Source: Candidatus Acetothermia bacterium (GTDB taxonomy: Bacteria; Bipolaricaulota; Bipolaricaulia; RBG-16-55-9; DRXL01). Taken from it: a DNA stretch of 60,499 nucleotides. This document shows, in pieces, positions 33,422 to 42,527 of this stretch (position 1 is the stretch's first letter; each line of letters opens with the position of its first letter). The stretch is from assembly GCA_022683945.1 (NCBI GenBank), contig JAJHSH010000052.1:1-60499 (forward strand), given 5' to 3'. The translations under genes were made by a program, and so were the position numbers. A model generated the notes under the pieces. The model was not told the DNA's origin. It ran no database searches and was given only the letters and a program-made list of their open reading frames with translations.

Positions 33422-34534
33422 ATGGCCAAGCGCATCTTAAAAGATCTGGAACGCTTTAAGAGAATCGTGCGCGGCGAGATCAGAAAGAACTTAAAAGAAC
33501 TGATCGAAAGCGGCGAGATCGTCGGGCAGAAGGGCGGGAATATTATCAAAGTTCCGCTCAAGTCCGTGCGCATCCCGCAATTTCGCTACGATCCTCGTCA
33601 AGCGGGTGGCCTAGGAACCGGCGAGGGCGAGATCGGCGACCCCGTGCATGCCGAGCCCTCTAACGACGGCCCGCCGGGCCAAGGCCCCGGCCCGCACTTC
33701 CGAGAAGTCGAGATCGAATTGCGCGAGCTTGCCGAGATCTTGGGCGAAGAGCTGGAGCTTCCTAAGATCCAGCCCAAGGGCCAAAAGCAAGTCGTGCACG
33801 GCGATGACGAATATCTGGACATCTCGACCGTCGGCCCCCAGACGCTCCTGATGAAACGGCGCGCCTATCAGAAGGGCCTGCTGCGACAGCTCTTAATGGC
33901 TCCCGGGCCCTCTCTCCCCGGAGATACCATCGTCGTCACGCCCATCAAAGAAGACTTTCGCTATCTCTACGGCCAGCCCAGTCTCTCGCCGGAAGCGAGC
34001 TGTGTCATGATCTTCATGCGCGACGCTTCGGGCTCGATGTCCGGCGAGAAGACCGAGATCATTCGCCAAGAAAATTGGTGGATCGATCTGTGGCTGCGCA
34101 CCAATTATAAACACGTAGATCGCGTCTATATCTTGCACGACTACGAAGCCCAAGAAGTCAAAGAAGATGACTTCTATAATTTGAGCACCGGCGGCGGGAC
34201 GCGCATCAGCTCGGCGTACGAGCTCTGCGACCGCGTGATCGATCGGCGCTATCACCCGGAGCATTGGAATATCTATGCGTTTCACTTCAGCGACGGGGAG
34301 AACTGGATCGGCGACACCGAGAACGCCTGCGTGCCGTTGCTCGAAGAGAAGCTGCTCCCCAAGACCAATCTCTTCTGTTACGGACAAGTCACGCTGGGAC
34401 GACGGTCTCCCGGCTTGCATCTGGTCAAGCTCAAAGAGCGACTCGACGAGCGCGAGAATTTCGTCACGTCCATTATCTCCAGCCGAGAGGAGATCTTGCA
34501 GTCCATCAAAGAGTTCTTAGGCAAAGGACGATAA
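33422..34534 (+). CDS. yhbH: YhbH/YeaH family protein (DUF444)
   Basis: The 370-residue protein contains a DUF444 / von Willebrand A-like domain: VMIFMRDASGSMSGEKTEIIRQ holds a MIDAS-like DxSxS, followed by HDYEAQEVKEDDFYNLSTGGGT, which supplies the later Thr, and then the SDGENW segment. ATG 33422, with AGGAG 11 nt upstream, is chosen over near-in GTG codons. It is the fixed partner of PrkA and SpoVR in stress operons; the mechanism is unknown. Confidence 0.95.
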   Translation: MAKRILKDLERFKRIVRGEIRKNLKELIESGEIVGQKGGNIIKVPLKSVRIPQFRYDPRQAGGLGTGEGEIGDPVHAEPSNDGPPGQGPGPHFREVEIELRELAEILGEELELPKIQPKGQKQVVHGDDEYLDISTVGPQTLLMKRRAYQKGLLRQLLMAPGPSLPGDTIVVTPIKEDFRYLYGQPSLSPEASCVMIFMRDASGSMSGEKTEIIRQENWWIDLWLRTNYKHVDRVYILHDYEAQEVKEDDFYNLSTGGGTRISSAYELCDRVIDRRYHPEHWNIYAFHFSDGENWIGDTENACVPLLEEKLLPKTNLFCYGQVTLGRRSPGLHLVKLKERLDERENFVTSIISSREEILQSIKEFLGKGR

Positions 34535-34537
34535 GCT

Positions 34538-36166
34538 ATGAAAAAAGTGCGCGAGCTGGAAGCGCTGCGCAAAGAAGCACGTCGCTTAGCCGAGTCCGTC
34601 GGACTTGACCCGACGCCGGTCATCTTCGGGGTGGTCGACTACGACCAACTCAATGAGTACTCAGCCTATGACGGCTTCCCCGAACGCTTTCCCCATTGGT
34701 CCTTTGGCATGAGCTATGATTATTTTAGAAAGCGCTCGGCCTACTCCGGCTGGTGGACCTACGAATTGGTGCTCAACACCGATCCGGCGATTGCGTTCTT
34801 GCGCGAGAGCAACACACCGGTGGAGAACAAGGGCGTGATGATCCACGTCTACGGCCACGCCGATTTTTTCAAACACAACCGTTGGTTCAGCAAGACCCCC
34901 AAAGAGATGATAAAATTGATGCACACCCACGCCCAACGCATCGAAGAGTATATGAACAAGCACGGCGTGGAGAAAGTCGAGTCGTTTATGGACAAGGCCC
35001 TCTCGATCCAATACGAGATTGATCAGTACGCGCCGTTCATCAAGCGCCGTTGGCAAGATGCTTTGGAGAACGAAGAAGAGAACAAAAAAGAGCCCAGACG
35101 GATTCCCGTGAAGCGCGACTATATGGAGCGCTTTGTCAACCCGCCCGCATGGCTGGAGGAGCGCCGCACTCAGCTCAAGAGTCGCCAAGAGCGACAGTCC
35201 AAGCGCCTCCAAGAGGAGACCGAACTGGCCAAACCCCAGAAAGACCTGCTGGCTTTCTTGGCCCGATACGGACGCCTGGAGCATTGGCAAAAAGATATTC
35301 TGTCTATGATTCGTGATGAGTCGCTCTATTTTGTTCCCCAGATGCAAACCAAAATTATGAACGAAGGCTGGGCGATGCTGTGGCAAGCCAAGCTCATGGC
35401 CGAGTTTGCTGCTCCCCATGAATTTATTGATCACGCGGATATGGCGAGCAAGGTTCTCGCCGGGGGGGTAGCGAATCCCTATGCTTTGGGCAAACTCATC
35501 TGGGAGGATATGAAAGAGCGCTGGGACAAGGGGCGCTTTGGGCGTGAGTGGGAGCTCTGCCAAGATCCTGAAAAGAGAAAGAGATGGGACACCAAGGCCA
35601 ACTTGGGCACAGAAAAGATCTTTGAAGTGCGCCGCAACTACAACGACGTCACGTTCTTGGCAGAGTTCTTCACTGAAGAGCTTTATGAAAAACTGCGGCT
35701 CTTCACGTATGAATATATTCCCGAGACCGGGGCTTATCATATCACTTCTAGAGACTTTGCCGACGTCAAGCGAAAGCTGCTCTTTCAGCACACCAATCTC
35801 GGGCGCCCTATGATCAAAGTCGCTACGGGCAACTACGGCAACAAGGGCGAACTGCTCTTATTACATATGTACAATGGCGTCGGACTGAACCTGGAAGAGG
35901 CCAAAGAAGTTCTAAAGAATACTTATTTTATGTGGGGACGGCCGGTGAACTTAAAGACGATCATGCGACGCAAGATCAAAGACCCCGACCCCATGCGCAA
36001 TCGCATTCACCCGGAGCGTCCGCTCACCGCCGTCTATGAAGACCAAGGCATGCTTCTACGGTACGACGGAGAGAGCACCCGAGAGCTGGCGCTCAGCGCC
36101 GACGAAGTGAAAGATATTCGTCTGGACGAAGATTACAGCACCGTCCCGCAGGAGTGGATCGGCTAA
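34538..36166 (+). CDS. spoVR: SpoVR family protein
   Basis: The 542-residue protein matches SpoVR/YcgB: FPHWSFGMSYDYFRKR, LVLNTDPAIAFL, HVYGHADFFKHNRWF, NEGWAMLWQ and HLTxR-type segments. It is needed for spore cortex formation in Bacillus, but the trio is widespread in non-sporeformers as a stress module. It starts 3 bp after yhbH. Confidence 0.96.
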   Translation: MKKVRELEALRKEARRLAESVGLDPTPVIFGVVDYDQLNEYSAYDGFPERFPHWSFGMSYDYFRKRSAYSGWWTYELVLNTDPAIAFLRESNTPVENKGVMIHVYGHADFFKHNRWFSKTPKEMIKLMHTHAQRIEEYMNKHGVEKVESFMDKALSIQYEIDQYAPFIKRRWQDALENEEENKKEPRRIPVKRDYMERFVNPPAWLEERRTQLKSRQERQSKRLQEETELAKPQKDLLAFLARYGRLEHWQKDILSMIRDESLYFVPQMQTKIMNEGWAMLWQAKLMAEFAAPHEFIDHADMASKVLAGGVANPYALGKLIWEDMKERWDKGRFGREWELCQDPEKRKRWDTKANLGTEKIFEVRRNYNDVTFLAEFFTEELYEKLRLFTYEYIPETGAYHITSRDFADVKRKLLFQHTNLGRPMIKVATGNYGNKGELLLLHMYNGVGLNLEEAKEVLKNTYFMWGRPVNLKTIMRRKIKDPDPMRNRIHPERPLTAVYEDQGMLLRYDGESTRELALSADEVKDIRLDEDYSTVPQEWIG

Positions 36167-36169
36167 CTC

Positions 36170-37270
36170 GTGCAGCGCCGTCGCGTCTCTCTTCTGAAGC
36201 TCATCGTCTTTGGTCTCTTAGGGCTCTCTCTTTTGGTCATCTATCTCCAGGGACAGGTCTCTGTTGTTCAGGAAGAACAATATCTCTTAGGCACTTACTT
36301 TCGCATTAAAGCCCAAGGGCGCTCGCGCGAGCGTGTCGTGGCGGCGATGGCAGCCGCGTGGCGCGAGGCGCGGCGGCTCTCAGAAGAGCTGAGCCGCACG
36401 GGTTCCGGCCCTCTAGGTGAGCTCAACCGCCGCGGCTTTCAAGAGCCCGTCACGCTCTCCGACGACGTGATCACCGTTCTTGAAGCTGCCCAAAAATATC
36501 GCGAGCTGAGCCACGGCGCGTTCGATCCAACGATTGGAAAGATCGTAGATAGTTGGGGCTTTACCCAAGATTGGGATCGCACCGGCGTCGGGCGGCTTCC
36601 CACGAGTGAAGAGTTACAGCCGTTCTTGGCCGAGCGCGATTTTCTTATAGACGCCGTCACACAGACCGGACGCTTGAGCGACCCGCACGTCGAGATAGAC
36701 TTGGGCGGCATCGCCAAGGGCTATATCGTCGATCGAGTGATCGAAGTGCTGCGGGCTTACGAGTTGGACAACGCACTTGTCGACGCTGGGGGGAATATTC
36801 GAGTCTTCAATGACCATCCGAGGAGAGTCCTCTGGTGGGAGGAGCGGCGGCCGTTTCGGATAGCCGTTCAGCACCCCCGCAACGAACAGAAGCTCTTGGG
36901 GGTCTTAGAGATCTGGGGGGATCGCGCGCTGGCGACGTCGGGAGACTATCAGCGATGTTTTTTTGCCGATGCTTTGGGAAATATCTTCCCCTGTCGCTAT
37001 CCCGATGACCCAGAGAAGACTCGGCTTCATCATATTATTGACCCCCGGACGGGCGCACCGGCGCGGGGCTTGATCAGCGCGACGATAAGCGCGCCAACGG
37101 CGCTGGAAGCCGATGCGCTCAGCACGGCGGTCTTTGTGCTGGGCGAGCAGAGAGGGCTTGCGCTTGTCGAGAGTCTGCCCAAGGTCGAGTGCATCTTGGT
37201 GACGAACGATGGACGCATCGTGAGGTCGTCGGGCCTGAAAGATATAAACTTTCCGACAGAGCTGAGATGA
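36170..37270 (+). CDS. apbE: FAD:protein FMN transferase
   Basis: ApbE attaches FMN to Thr residues of exported flavoproteins such as Rnf/Nqr subunits. The 366-residue product starts at GTG 36170 with an N-terminal membrane anchor (LLKLIVFGLLGLSLLVIYL). It has YLLGTYFRIKAQG, HGAFDPTIGKIVDSWGF, EIDLGGIAKGYIVD, ALVDAGGNIRVF, HHIIDPRTGAPA and the metal-binding SAPTALEADALSTAVFVLG. It lies 3 bp after spoVR. The NusG-II and hepS-type genes often linked to apbE lie at 43499-44478. Confidence 0.94.
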   Translation: MQRRRVSLLKLIVFGLLGLSLLVIYLQGQVSVVQEEQYLLGTYFRIKAQGRSRERVVAAMAAAWREARRLSEELSRTGSGPLGELNRRGFQEPVTLSDDVITVLEAAQKYRELSHGAFDPTIGKIVDSWGFTQDWDRTGVGRLPTSEELQPFLAERDFLIDAVTQTGRLSDPHVEIDLGGIAKGYIVDRVIEVLRAYELDNALVDAGGNIRVFNDHPRRVLWWEERRPFRIAVQHPRNEQKLLGVLEIWGDRALATSGDYQRCFFADALGNIFPCRYPDDPEKTRLHHIIDPRTGAPARGLISATISAPTALEADALSTAVFVLGEQRGLALVESLPKVECILVTNDGRIVRSSGLKDINFPTELR

Positions 37271-37282
37271 AAATCTAGACTC

Positions 37283-37549
37283 TCACCATCGCCGAGGGCG
37301 CTCCATCACGTCGTGAGCGCCGATACGCCGCAGGATGATAAGGCCTTGCTCAATTTGAAAAGTAAAGCGATAGCTGCCGTCCACCTTGGCTTTCCAGATG
37401 CGGTGTTTCTTGTCCACGATGCGCGCCTCCAGCGATGGATGGCGGGGATTGGAAGTAAGAAAGCGAAGAGCCTGTTCGACTCTCCGCTTAATCTCGTGGG
37501 AAAGCTTCTTATAGTCTCGCTCGAAGCTCTGCGTTCGTTCGAGTTCCAT
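37283..37549 (-). CDS. RelE/YafQ-type toxin
   Basis: The 88-residue protein has the RelE-fold pattern: FERDYKKLSHEIKRRVEQAL, then HPSLEARIV, WKAKVDGSYRFTFQIEQ and the closing ILRRIGAHDVMERP. It is complete. Its gene follows an AbrB-type antitoxin by 9 bp, forming a toxin-antitoxin pair inserted between apbE and the transporter fragment. Confidence 0.88.
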   Translation of the reverse strand: MELERTQSFERDYKKLSHEIKRRVEQALRFLTSNPRHPSLEARIVDKKHRIWKAKVDGSYRFTFQIEQGLIILRRIGAHDVMERPRRW

Positions 37550-37558
37550 GGAGCGCGA

Positions 37559-37816
37559 TTAGCTGTTTAAATCTTTGATGAGCTCTTCCACATTCTTGAA
37601 GCGCTTCACTCTCCCTGCTTTGATCTCTTCATCGGCCTCGCGCTCCTTCTCCTGCCACTCTCTTGACCAAAACCAGGCGTCTTCTGCCGGGACGATGATC
37701 ACCTGATGATCTCTATGAGTGACCTCGACGTAATCGCCGGGTTTAATTCCCAGCTGCTCGATGATCTCTTTGGGGATCGTCACCTGACGGCGCGCTCCAA
37801 CCCTTACTAACGGCAT
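37559..37816 (-). CDS. AbrB/MazE-type antitoxin
   Basis: The 85-residue protein has an N-terminal swapped-hairpin DNA-binding domain (VRVGARRQVTIPKEIIEQLG then KPGDYVEVTHRDHQVIIVP) and an acidic helical tail (EWQEKEREADEEIKAGRVK), the part that would block the toxin. ATG 37816 follows GGAGAGG. Pairing of an AbrB fold with a RelE fold is a known mix. Confidence 0.88.
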   Translation of the reverse strand: MPLVRVGARRQVTIPKEIIEQLGIKPGDYVEVTHRDHQVIIVPAEDAWFWSREWQEKEREADEEIKAGRVKRFKNVEELIKDLNS

Positions 37817-37860
37817 AAGCACCTCTCCGTGCTTGAGCTAGTGGTCTTGGCAAGATTATA

Positions 37861-38214
37861 TCACTTCCTGAAGACGACGGCGAGAAACTCCTGCACGCCG
37901 AAGGCGTTGGCTGTGAATGCCTCGGCATTTCCTAGAGTTTCTGAAGCTGCCAAGATCGCCTTGCGGCTCCACAACGGAACTATGGGCAGCTCTTCGCTCA
38001 TGATCTTCTGCAGCTCTGAAGCTAACGCCTTGCGCTTGGCAAAGTCGAACTCAAAGGCTGCTTGGTCGAGCAGATCGTCTATCTTCCTCTCGTAGTCGAA
38101 GGGCTCCTTGGCTCCCGACAGATGCCAGAAGTGGCCGGGGCTACTTGAACGATAGAAGACGTCGCCCAGAACTAAAGGATCGCCTGGGATCGTTGTGCCC
38201 GCGATAGTCGTCAC
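37861..38214 (-). pseudogene. C-terminal fragment of a family 5 solute-binding protein
   Basis: The 117 codons encode KIDDLLDQAAFEFDFAKRKA, LASELQKIMSEELPIVPLW and a short end. That is the last fifth of peptide/nickel-type binding proteins (normally 500-600 residues). No signal peptide or N-terminal lobe is present, and upstream DNA belongs to the permease gene. It is a decayed fragment, perhaps the scar of a replaced transporter. Confidence 0.75.
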
Positions 38215-38255
38215 AAACTGTCCCCCTGTCAGGGGCTTCAGTCATCCACCAGTGG

Positions 38256-39047
38256 TCAATGGCCAGCGCTCTCATATCTTTTAAGCCCAAGCTGCCACAG
38301 GCTGTATCCTCCCCCTCCAACAACAACAGCGAGCACAGCTGCCATTAATATATAGTGCTGATAGCCCGTTCTCAGAACACCGGCGCTGGGGTAGAAGGCA
38401 ATAAAACCTAATGGGATAACGAACGTCAAAACGAAACGAATATATTTATTGTAGATGTCCATTGGATACTGAGCAAAATCCATCAGCGACATCAGAGGGG
38501 ATGCCAACGACGCTGACCCCAAGACCCAAAAGCTCAGAGCAGCCAAGATCGTAAAGAGCCCTCCTAGGATAACTACTCCCAAGGAGACACCCACGCCGAT
38601 CCATAAAACTTTATCGAAGGTCCAGTCAAGTTGGAGCATCGAGGCCGCTAGGGCCATCAAGAGTACTCCCAATAGGCAAGAGAAGATCTCCTGGATACTC
38701 GATCCCAAGCCTTCGGCTATAATCTGGAAGTAGGGGTTGAGCGGGCGAACCAGGAGGGCATCTAGTTGGCGTTTGATGATATATCGCTCGGAGAACCTTA
38801 GGGTCCAAGCGAAATGCATGTAAAAAAGTCCTGACGCCAAATGGAAGAAGCCGAAAATGAACAAGACTTCTTCAAATCGCCAGCTCTGTATCTCCGAGAC
38901 GTTCAAAAAGATGACCCCTATGAAAGTCAGACCCAAGATTTGGTAGAGCAAAATGGCAACGAAACCGATGAGGAAATCGCCACGGTTGGCCGTAGCTTGC
39001 TTCAGCTCTTGCCAAAGATACTTCCGATAGAGACGAAAATAACGCAT
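38256..39047 (-). CDS. ABC-2 exporter permease, ABC2_membrane_6 type (second)
   Basis: The 263-residue membrane protein has six predicted helices and resembles the ABC2_membrane_6 (DUF990-like) permeases: YLWQELKQATANRGDFLIGF, LRFSERYIIKRQLDALLVRPLNPYFQI (residues 82-108) and GFIAFYPSAGVL. It starts one base before its sister permease ends, so the two form a heterodimer driven by the ATPase at 39772. In this context it probably exports the modified peptide. Confidence 0.85.
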   Translation of the reverse strand: MRYFRLYRKYLWQELKQATANRGDFLIGFVAILLYQILGLTFIGVIFLNVSEIQSWRFEEVLFIFGFFHLASGLFYMHFAWTLRFSERYIIKRQLDALLVRPLNPYFQIIAEGLGSSIQEIFSCLLGVLLMALAASMLQLDWTFDKVLWIGVGVSLGVVILGGLFTILAALSFWVLGSASLASPLMSLMDFAQYPMDIYNKYIRFVLTFVIPLGFIAFYPSAGVLRTGYQHYILMAAVLAVVVGGGGYSLWQLGLKRYESAGH

Positions 39048-39833
39048 TCAGCCTCCTAGAACGACCAGCCTTCTTCGCGCTCTCACAAAAAGAAGATACC
39101 CGAGCAGCCCCAGCGCGACGGCCCAAAGAGCTTGAAAGACCAGTAGCGTCGGCGGCAGGTGACCTAAATAGATACCGATAGGTACATCAATGATGGCCCT
39201 AAAAGGGAGAAGCCCATTAAGGTCCTTTATAAGACTCGGCAGCAAGACGATGGGGAAGAGATTGCCGGATAGCAGCGTCGTAATGAATTTTTTCAGTTGA
39301 GCGACGCCTTCGTTGTTTCTTAGAGGGAAGGCTGCAAGCCCCACGAGAAAGGAAAGACCTGCATTAACAGCAAATCCCAGGTGCAAGCTTAACAAAAAGA
39401 TCCCACAGCGCAGAGGTTCAGGAGCAGCCAACTGCAAGGCAAAGAGCGAAAAGGCGAGGATAGGTACTGAGATTAACAAAGCGCTAATCAGCGATTGGCT
39501 ATAAGCTTTGAGATAATAATAGATCTGTAGGTTGTAAGGGCGCAGCAAGTCCAGGGAGATGGAACCTTCCTCAACGCGATGGGCGATTTCATATTCCAAG
39601 GGTTCCGTTTGGACGAAACCTTGAACGATCCTCGCGAGGGCGATGTAACTAGTCATGAATGTAAAATCGAGCCCTTCGATGGTGGGCCTTGCCTCAAATA
39701 CAGCCTGCCACAGGAAATAATAGATGCCGAGTAGGATCGCTGAGGATAGCAGATCCGCGATGAGATCGACCCTATACGTTAGAGCTTCTCTCCAGCTTAA
39801 CAACAGGATCGCTCGGTAGCAGCGGAATCTCAT
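39048..39833 (-). CDS. ABC-2 exporter permease, ABC2_membrane_6 type (first)
   Basis: The 261-residue protein has the same architecture as its downstream sister: ILLLSWREALTYRVDLIADLL, IAHRVEEGSISLDLLRPYNLQIYYY and six helices. It overlaps the ATPase gene by 62 bp and keeps AGGAGGCAGG before its ATG, so the overlap is real and implies coupling. Confidence 0.85.
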   Translation of the reverse strand: MRFRCYRAILLLSWREALTYRVDLIADLLSSAILLGIYYFLWQAVFEARPTIEGLDFTFMTSYIALARIVQGFVQTEPLEYEIAHRVEEGSISLDLLRPYNLQIYYYLKAYSQSLISALLISVPILAFSLFALQLAAPEPLRCGIFLLSLHLGFAVNAGLSFLVGLAAFPLRNNEGVAQLKKFITTLLSGNLFPIVLLPSLIKDLNGLLPFRAIIDVPIGIYLGHLPPTLLVFQALWAVALGLLGYLLFVRARRRLVVLGG

Positions 39834-40839
39834 CCTGCCTCCTGTAGATCTCTAATACCACATCCTCGATACGCGGATCTTCTACTACCAGATCTTTGAG
39901 GCCTTCTTGAGGAATCGTCTCGAGTATGCTTTGTATTTTAAACTCCTGTTTCAGCGTAACGGTCACGCTCAACCCATCGATGCTTTGCCTGGTGGCTTGC
40001 AGGGAGATCTCAAGCCTTCTTAACTGATGTTGGGCTTGAAATATAGCTTCTTCATCCTTAAAGTGCAGGACAATGCGCTTGAAGTAAGGGCTATAATCGA
40101 GACGCAGCTTTTCTAAGCTACCGTCAAAGATAATGCGCCCTTTATCAATGACCACCACACGGTCAGCAAGGCCTTCAACGTCCTGGAGGTCATGGCTGGC
40201 AACTAAAATCGTTGTTCTGTACTTGGCATTGATCTCTTTAAGGAAGGCTCTGATCTTCAGTTTGACTTCGATATCCAAGCCAATGGTCGGCTCATCCAGA
40301 AGCAGCACGGGAGGATTGTGTAAGAGAACAGCGGCGAGTTCGCAGCGTGTCCGTTGCCCTAGGGAAAGCTCCCTTACCGGTAGATGGAGCAAGGGTTCAA
40401 GCTCTAGAGCTTCGACCACCTCTTCCAAGCGCCCTTGGTACTGGCGCTCTGGAATAGAGTAGATTTCCTTGAGAAAGCGAAACGACTCAATTACGGGCAG
40501 GTTCCACGACAGCTGAGAGCGGTGGCCGAAGAGGACCCCAATGTGGTGGTTGTGCTCTTGGTGCTGGGCCCAAGGGTTGAGGCCGTTTGCCTCCACCTGT
40601 CCCTTAGTAGGGAGAAGGATTCCTGCAATGATCTTCAAGGTGGTAGACTTGCCTGATCCATTAGGGCCCAGGTAGCCTACAATCTCGCCGGGGTTCACGG
40701 TCACAGAGATATTGTCCAAAGCCTTGACGATGTGATACTCACGTCGGAAAAGATCAAGAAAGACTCCAGCGAGTCCTTGTCTTCTGAAGAATGTTTTGAA
40801 GTGTTTGCTGATCTTAGACAGTCTTATAGAACCATACAT
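39772..40839 (-). CDS. ABC exporter ATPase
   Basis: The 355-residue ATPase has a long N-terminal lead (about 50 residues), Walker A YLGPNGSGKSTTLKI, the FGHRSQLSWNLP Q-loop region, signature ELSLGQRTRCELA, Walker B VLLLDEPTIGLDIE and switch VASHDLQDVEGLADR. A C-terminal domain of about 100 residues follows. This FGHRSQL/ABC2_membrane_6 combination is a distinct exporter subtype. It lies 122 bp after the radical SAM gene on the same strand. Confidence 0.93.
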   Translation of the reverse strand: MYGSIRLSKISKHFKTFFRRQGLAGVFLDLFRREYHIVKALDNISVTVNPGEIVGYLGPNGSGKSTTLKIIAGILLPTKGQVEANGLNPWAQHQEHNHHIGVLFGHRSQLSWNLPVIESFRFLKEIYSIPERQYQGRLEEVVEALELEPLLHLPVRELSLGQRTRCELAAVLLHNPPVLLLDEPTIGLDIEVKLKIRAFLKEINAKYRTTILVASHDLQDVEGLADRVVVIDKGRIIFDGSLEKLRLDYSPYFKRIVLHFKDEEAIFQAQHQLRRLEISLQATRQSIDGLSVTVTLKQEFKIQSILETIPQEGLKDLVVEDPRIEDVVLEIYRRQDEIPLLPSDPVVKLERSSNV

Positions 40840-40961
40840 GTTTAATCCGTCGCTTCACGCAATGTTAGGGAATTTCCACCATTACAGCACTTTTATTATA
40901 GCCAAATTCCAAAGGCCCTGGTACTGCTGCGACTCCTTGCTTTCAAGAGCAAGAAACCTCC

Positions 40962-42305
40962 TCAGGGATTTAGAACCCCTAGAGCTAGGGCTTTTTTCAG
41001 AGCAGATTCCCAAAGGCCCTTTTCACAAAGCTTGTGGCCGTATTCTCCTTGATGGAGCAAGGAGGAGATGTGTTGGCACCCACCGCGACATATAGGGAAG
41101 ATATTGCATTTCAGACAAGCTTCATCCCAAGGTTGCATATCGCTAAACTCTAAAGCTTTCTTCTTGACAGCTTCTAAATCATCAGCAATGTTGCCAATGC
41201 AATAACGCTTGTTCCCTATTGCGCCATAGCATTTATAGATATCACCTTCTGGAGCTATAATATAGGAATATTTGGCTTCCCTTGCGGAATAATGGTATAA
41301 TAGCCACGTGGCTGTTCGCCAGCTGAGTTGTTTTGCATAAGCGTAAGCGTCGATGATAGTTGAGAGGATTTCTTTCTCTTTGCTGAACAAAACCGTCTCA
41401 CACCTTTGCAGGGTATATGTTGTGGGGATCAGCAAGCTAAATAAAATCCATGTATTTTGTTTTAGCTTTTGGGATGATACACTGAAACACTCCGCAGCAT
41501 CGATCAAATCTTTCAACTCATGACAGTTTTCTGAATCAACAACACAGTTTAACGCGATTCTGATGTTCTCCTCTACCGTATACAAAATGCTTTCCCATAT
41601 CTTACCCCAGGTCCCTTGCCCTCCCACTCTTCTACGGTTATGAGTATGGGGCAGTCCATCGATAGTGACTTGCATCTCTTGTAAGCCTAAAGCCTTTAAA
41701 ACTTTAATCTTACCTGGAGAAAGTAAAGAACCATTTGTAACTAGCTGATACCTTAACGAATCAAGCATACCCTGTTTCTTGAGTCTATTAAACCCAACCA
41801 TAGCCTGGACTATGACTTCATGATTAAGTACCGGCTCGCCACCAAAGAAAACGATTTCCAAGTTCTTAATGTTTTCTTTTTCCAAAAATTGAGCACACCA
41901 CTGAACGCCTGCTTCTAGGGTTTCACAACTCATTGGAGACGATTTCTCAAAATTACCCTTCTGAACACAGTATACACAGCTGAAGTTGCATGAAAGGGTC
42001 GTACATAAAACGAGATATAAAACTGGGGCGGTTCGCCATTGTTCAAGTGTGGTTAGCGCAACTTTTGTTTCATCTTCATTTTCACGCAACACTAGCCCTA
42101 AGTTGCATAGCTCTTGGATATTAGCTTCCTCTTCAGGTGTTAGGTCTTTAACATCACCAAACAGAATACCAATGTGCCTTCTATCTAGATCTACAATAGA
42201 TTTCCATAAAGTGCTTAACACTCTTAAACGACCATCAGGCAATTGAGCACTAAGAGTATATTGTGAATTTTTCAAACCTCTCGTCTTCAAAACTGAAGCT
42301 GTCAT
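40962..42305 (-). CDS. Radical SAM/SPASM peptide maturase
   Basis: The 447-residue enzyme has an N-terminal segment of about 90 residues that may recognise the leader. The radical SAM motif CNFSCVYC (Cys106, Cys110, Cys113) follows, with FFGGEPVLNHE and VTNGSLLSPGKI behind it. A SPASM domain (APEGDIYKCYGAIG, then CLKCNIFPICRGGCQHI and GHKLCEKG) would hold extra Fe-S clusters. Such enzymes make thioether, C-C or C-O crosslinks in ribosomal peptides. A 32-codon frame with a strong ribosome site ends 75 bp upstream. AAGGTGATG precedes its start. The crosslink type is not predictable. Confidence 0.92.
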   Translation of the reverse strand: MTASVLKTRGLKNSQYTLSAQLPDGRLRVLSTLWKSIVDLDRRHIGILFGDVKDLTPEEEANIQELCNLGLVLRENEDETKVALTTLEQWRTAPVLYLVLCTTLSCNFSCVYCVQKGNFEKSSPMSCETLEAGVQWCAQFLEKENIKNLEIVFFGGEPVLNHEVIVQAMVGFNRLKKQGMLDSLRYQLVTNGSLLSPGKIKVLKALGLQEMQVTIDGLPHTHNRRRVGGQGTWGKIWESILYTVEENIRIALNCVVDSENCHELKDLIDAAECFSVSSQKLKQNTWILFSLLIPTTYTLQRCETVLFSKEKEILSTIIDAYAYAKQLSWRTATWLLYHYSAREAKYSYIIAPEGDIYKCYGAIGNKRYCIGNIADDLEAVKKKALEFSDMQPWDEACLKCNIFPICRGGCQHISSLLHQGEYGHKLCEKGLWESALKKALALGVLNP

Positions 42306-42349
42306 TTCTCATCACCTTGATAATATTGCTTTTTTACAATAGCGAGCTT

Positions 42350-42378
42350 GACTGCCCCGCTCTTTAGGCGGGGCAGTC
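42350..42378 (-). terminator. Hairpin between precursor and maturase genes (attenuator-like)
   Basis: GACTGCCCCGC and GCGGGGCAGTC form a perfect 11-bp stem with a 7-nt loop, 2 nt after the precursor stop. No T-run follows on the minus strand, so it is more likely a partial terminator or mRNA stabiliser keeping precursor output above maturase output. This is inference. Confidence 0.55.
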
Positions 42379-42380
42379 GC

Positions 42381-42479
42381 TTAGTACGGATCGAGGCTTG
42401 GGGAAGATCTGCCGCGACAGCATCGAGGATGCTCCGGGAGCGGATCAGGGCCCTTATTACCTACAGATATTATGATCAT
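42381..42479 (-). CDS. Candidate RiPP precursor peptide, 32 residues
   Basis: ATG 42479 stands behind a near-ideal AAGGAGGTG at 7-nt spacing, in the only clear frame between the regulated promoter and the maturase. The peptide starts MIIISVGNKG, has a Pro-rich middle PDPLPEHP, then RCCRGRSS and ends SLDPY. The Cys pair and Ser/Pro-rich tail are plausible modification sites, with the first ten residues as leader. I recognise no named RiPP family. It could also be a non-modified leader peptide, but order (precursor, hairpin, radical SAM, ABC exporter) supports a RiPP. Confidence 0.6.
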   Translation of the reverse strand: MIIISVGNKGPDPLPEHPRCCRGRSSPSLDPY

Positions 42480-42498
42480 TAATTTCACCTCCTTATAG

Positions 42499-42524
42499 AA
42501 TATAGCACTACTTTATCCCCCTTG
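42499..42524 (-). promoter_or_regulatory. Predicted promoter of the RiPP operon
   Basis: On the minus strand TATATT (42504-42499) lies 18 bp downstream of a weak TAGACA-like -35 that abuts the nearer FNR/CRP-type half site. A start near 42492 would place that site's centre at about -43, the position of class II activation. Confidence 0.45.
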
Positions 42525-42527
42525 TCT

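Noticed and set aside
34661..35791. Minus-strand open frame of 376 codons
   Set aside because: It is the antisense shadow of spoVR, which is a clear family match in a conserved operon.
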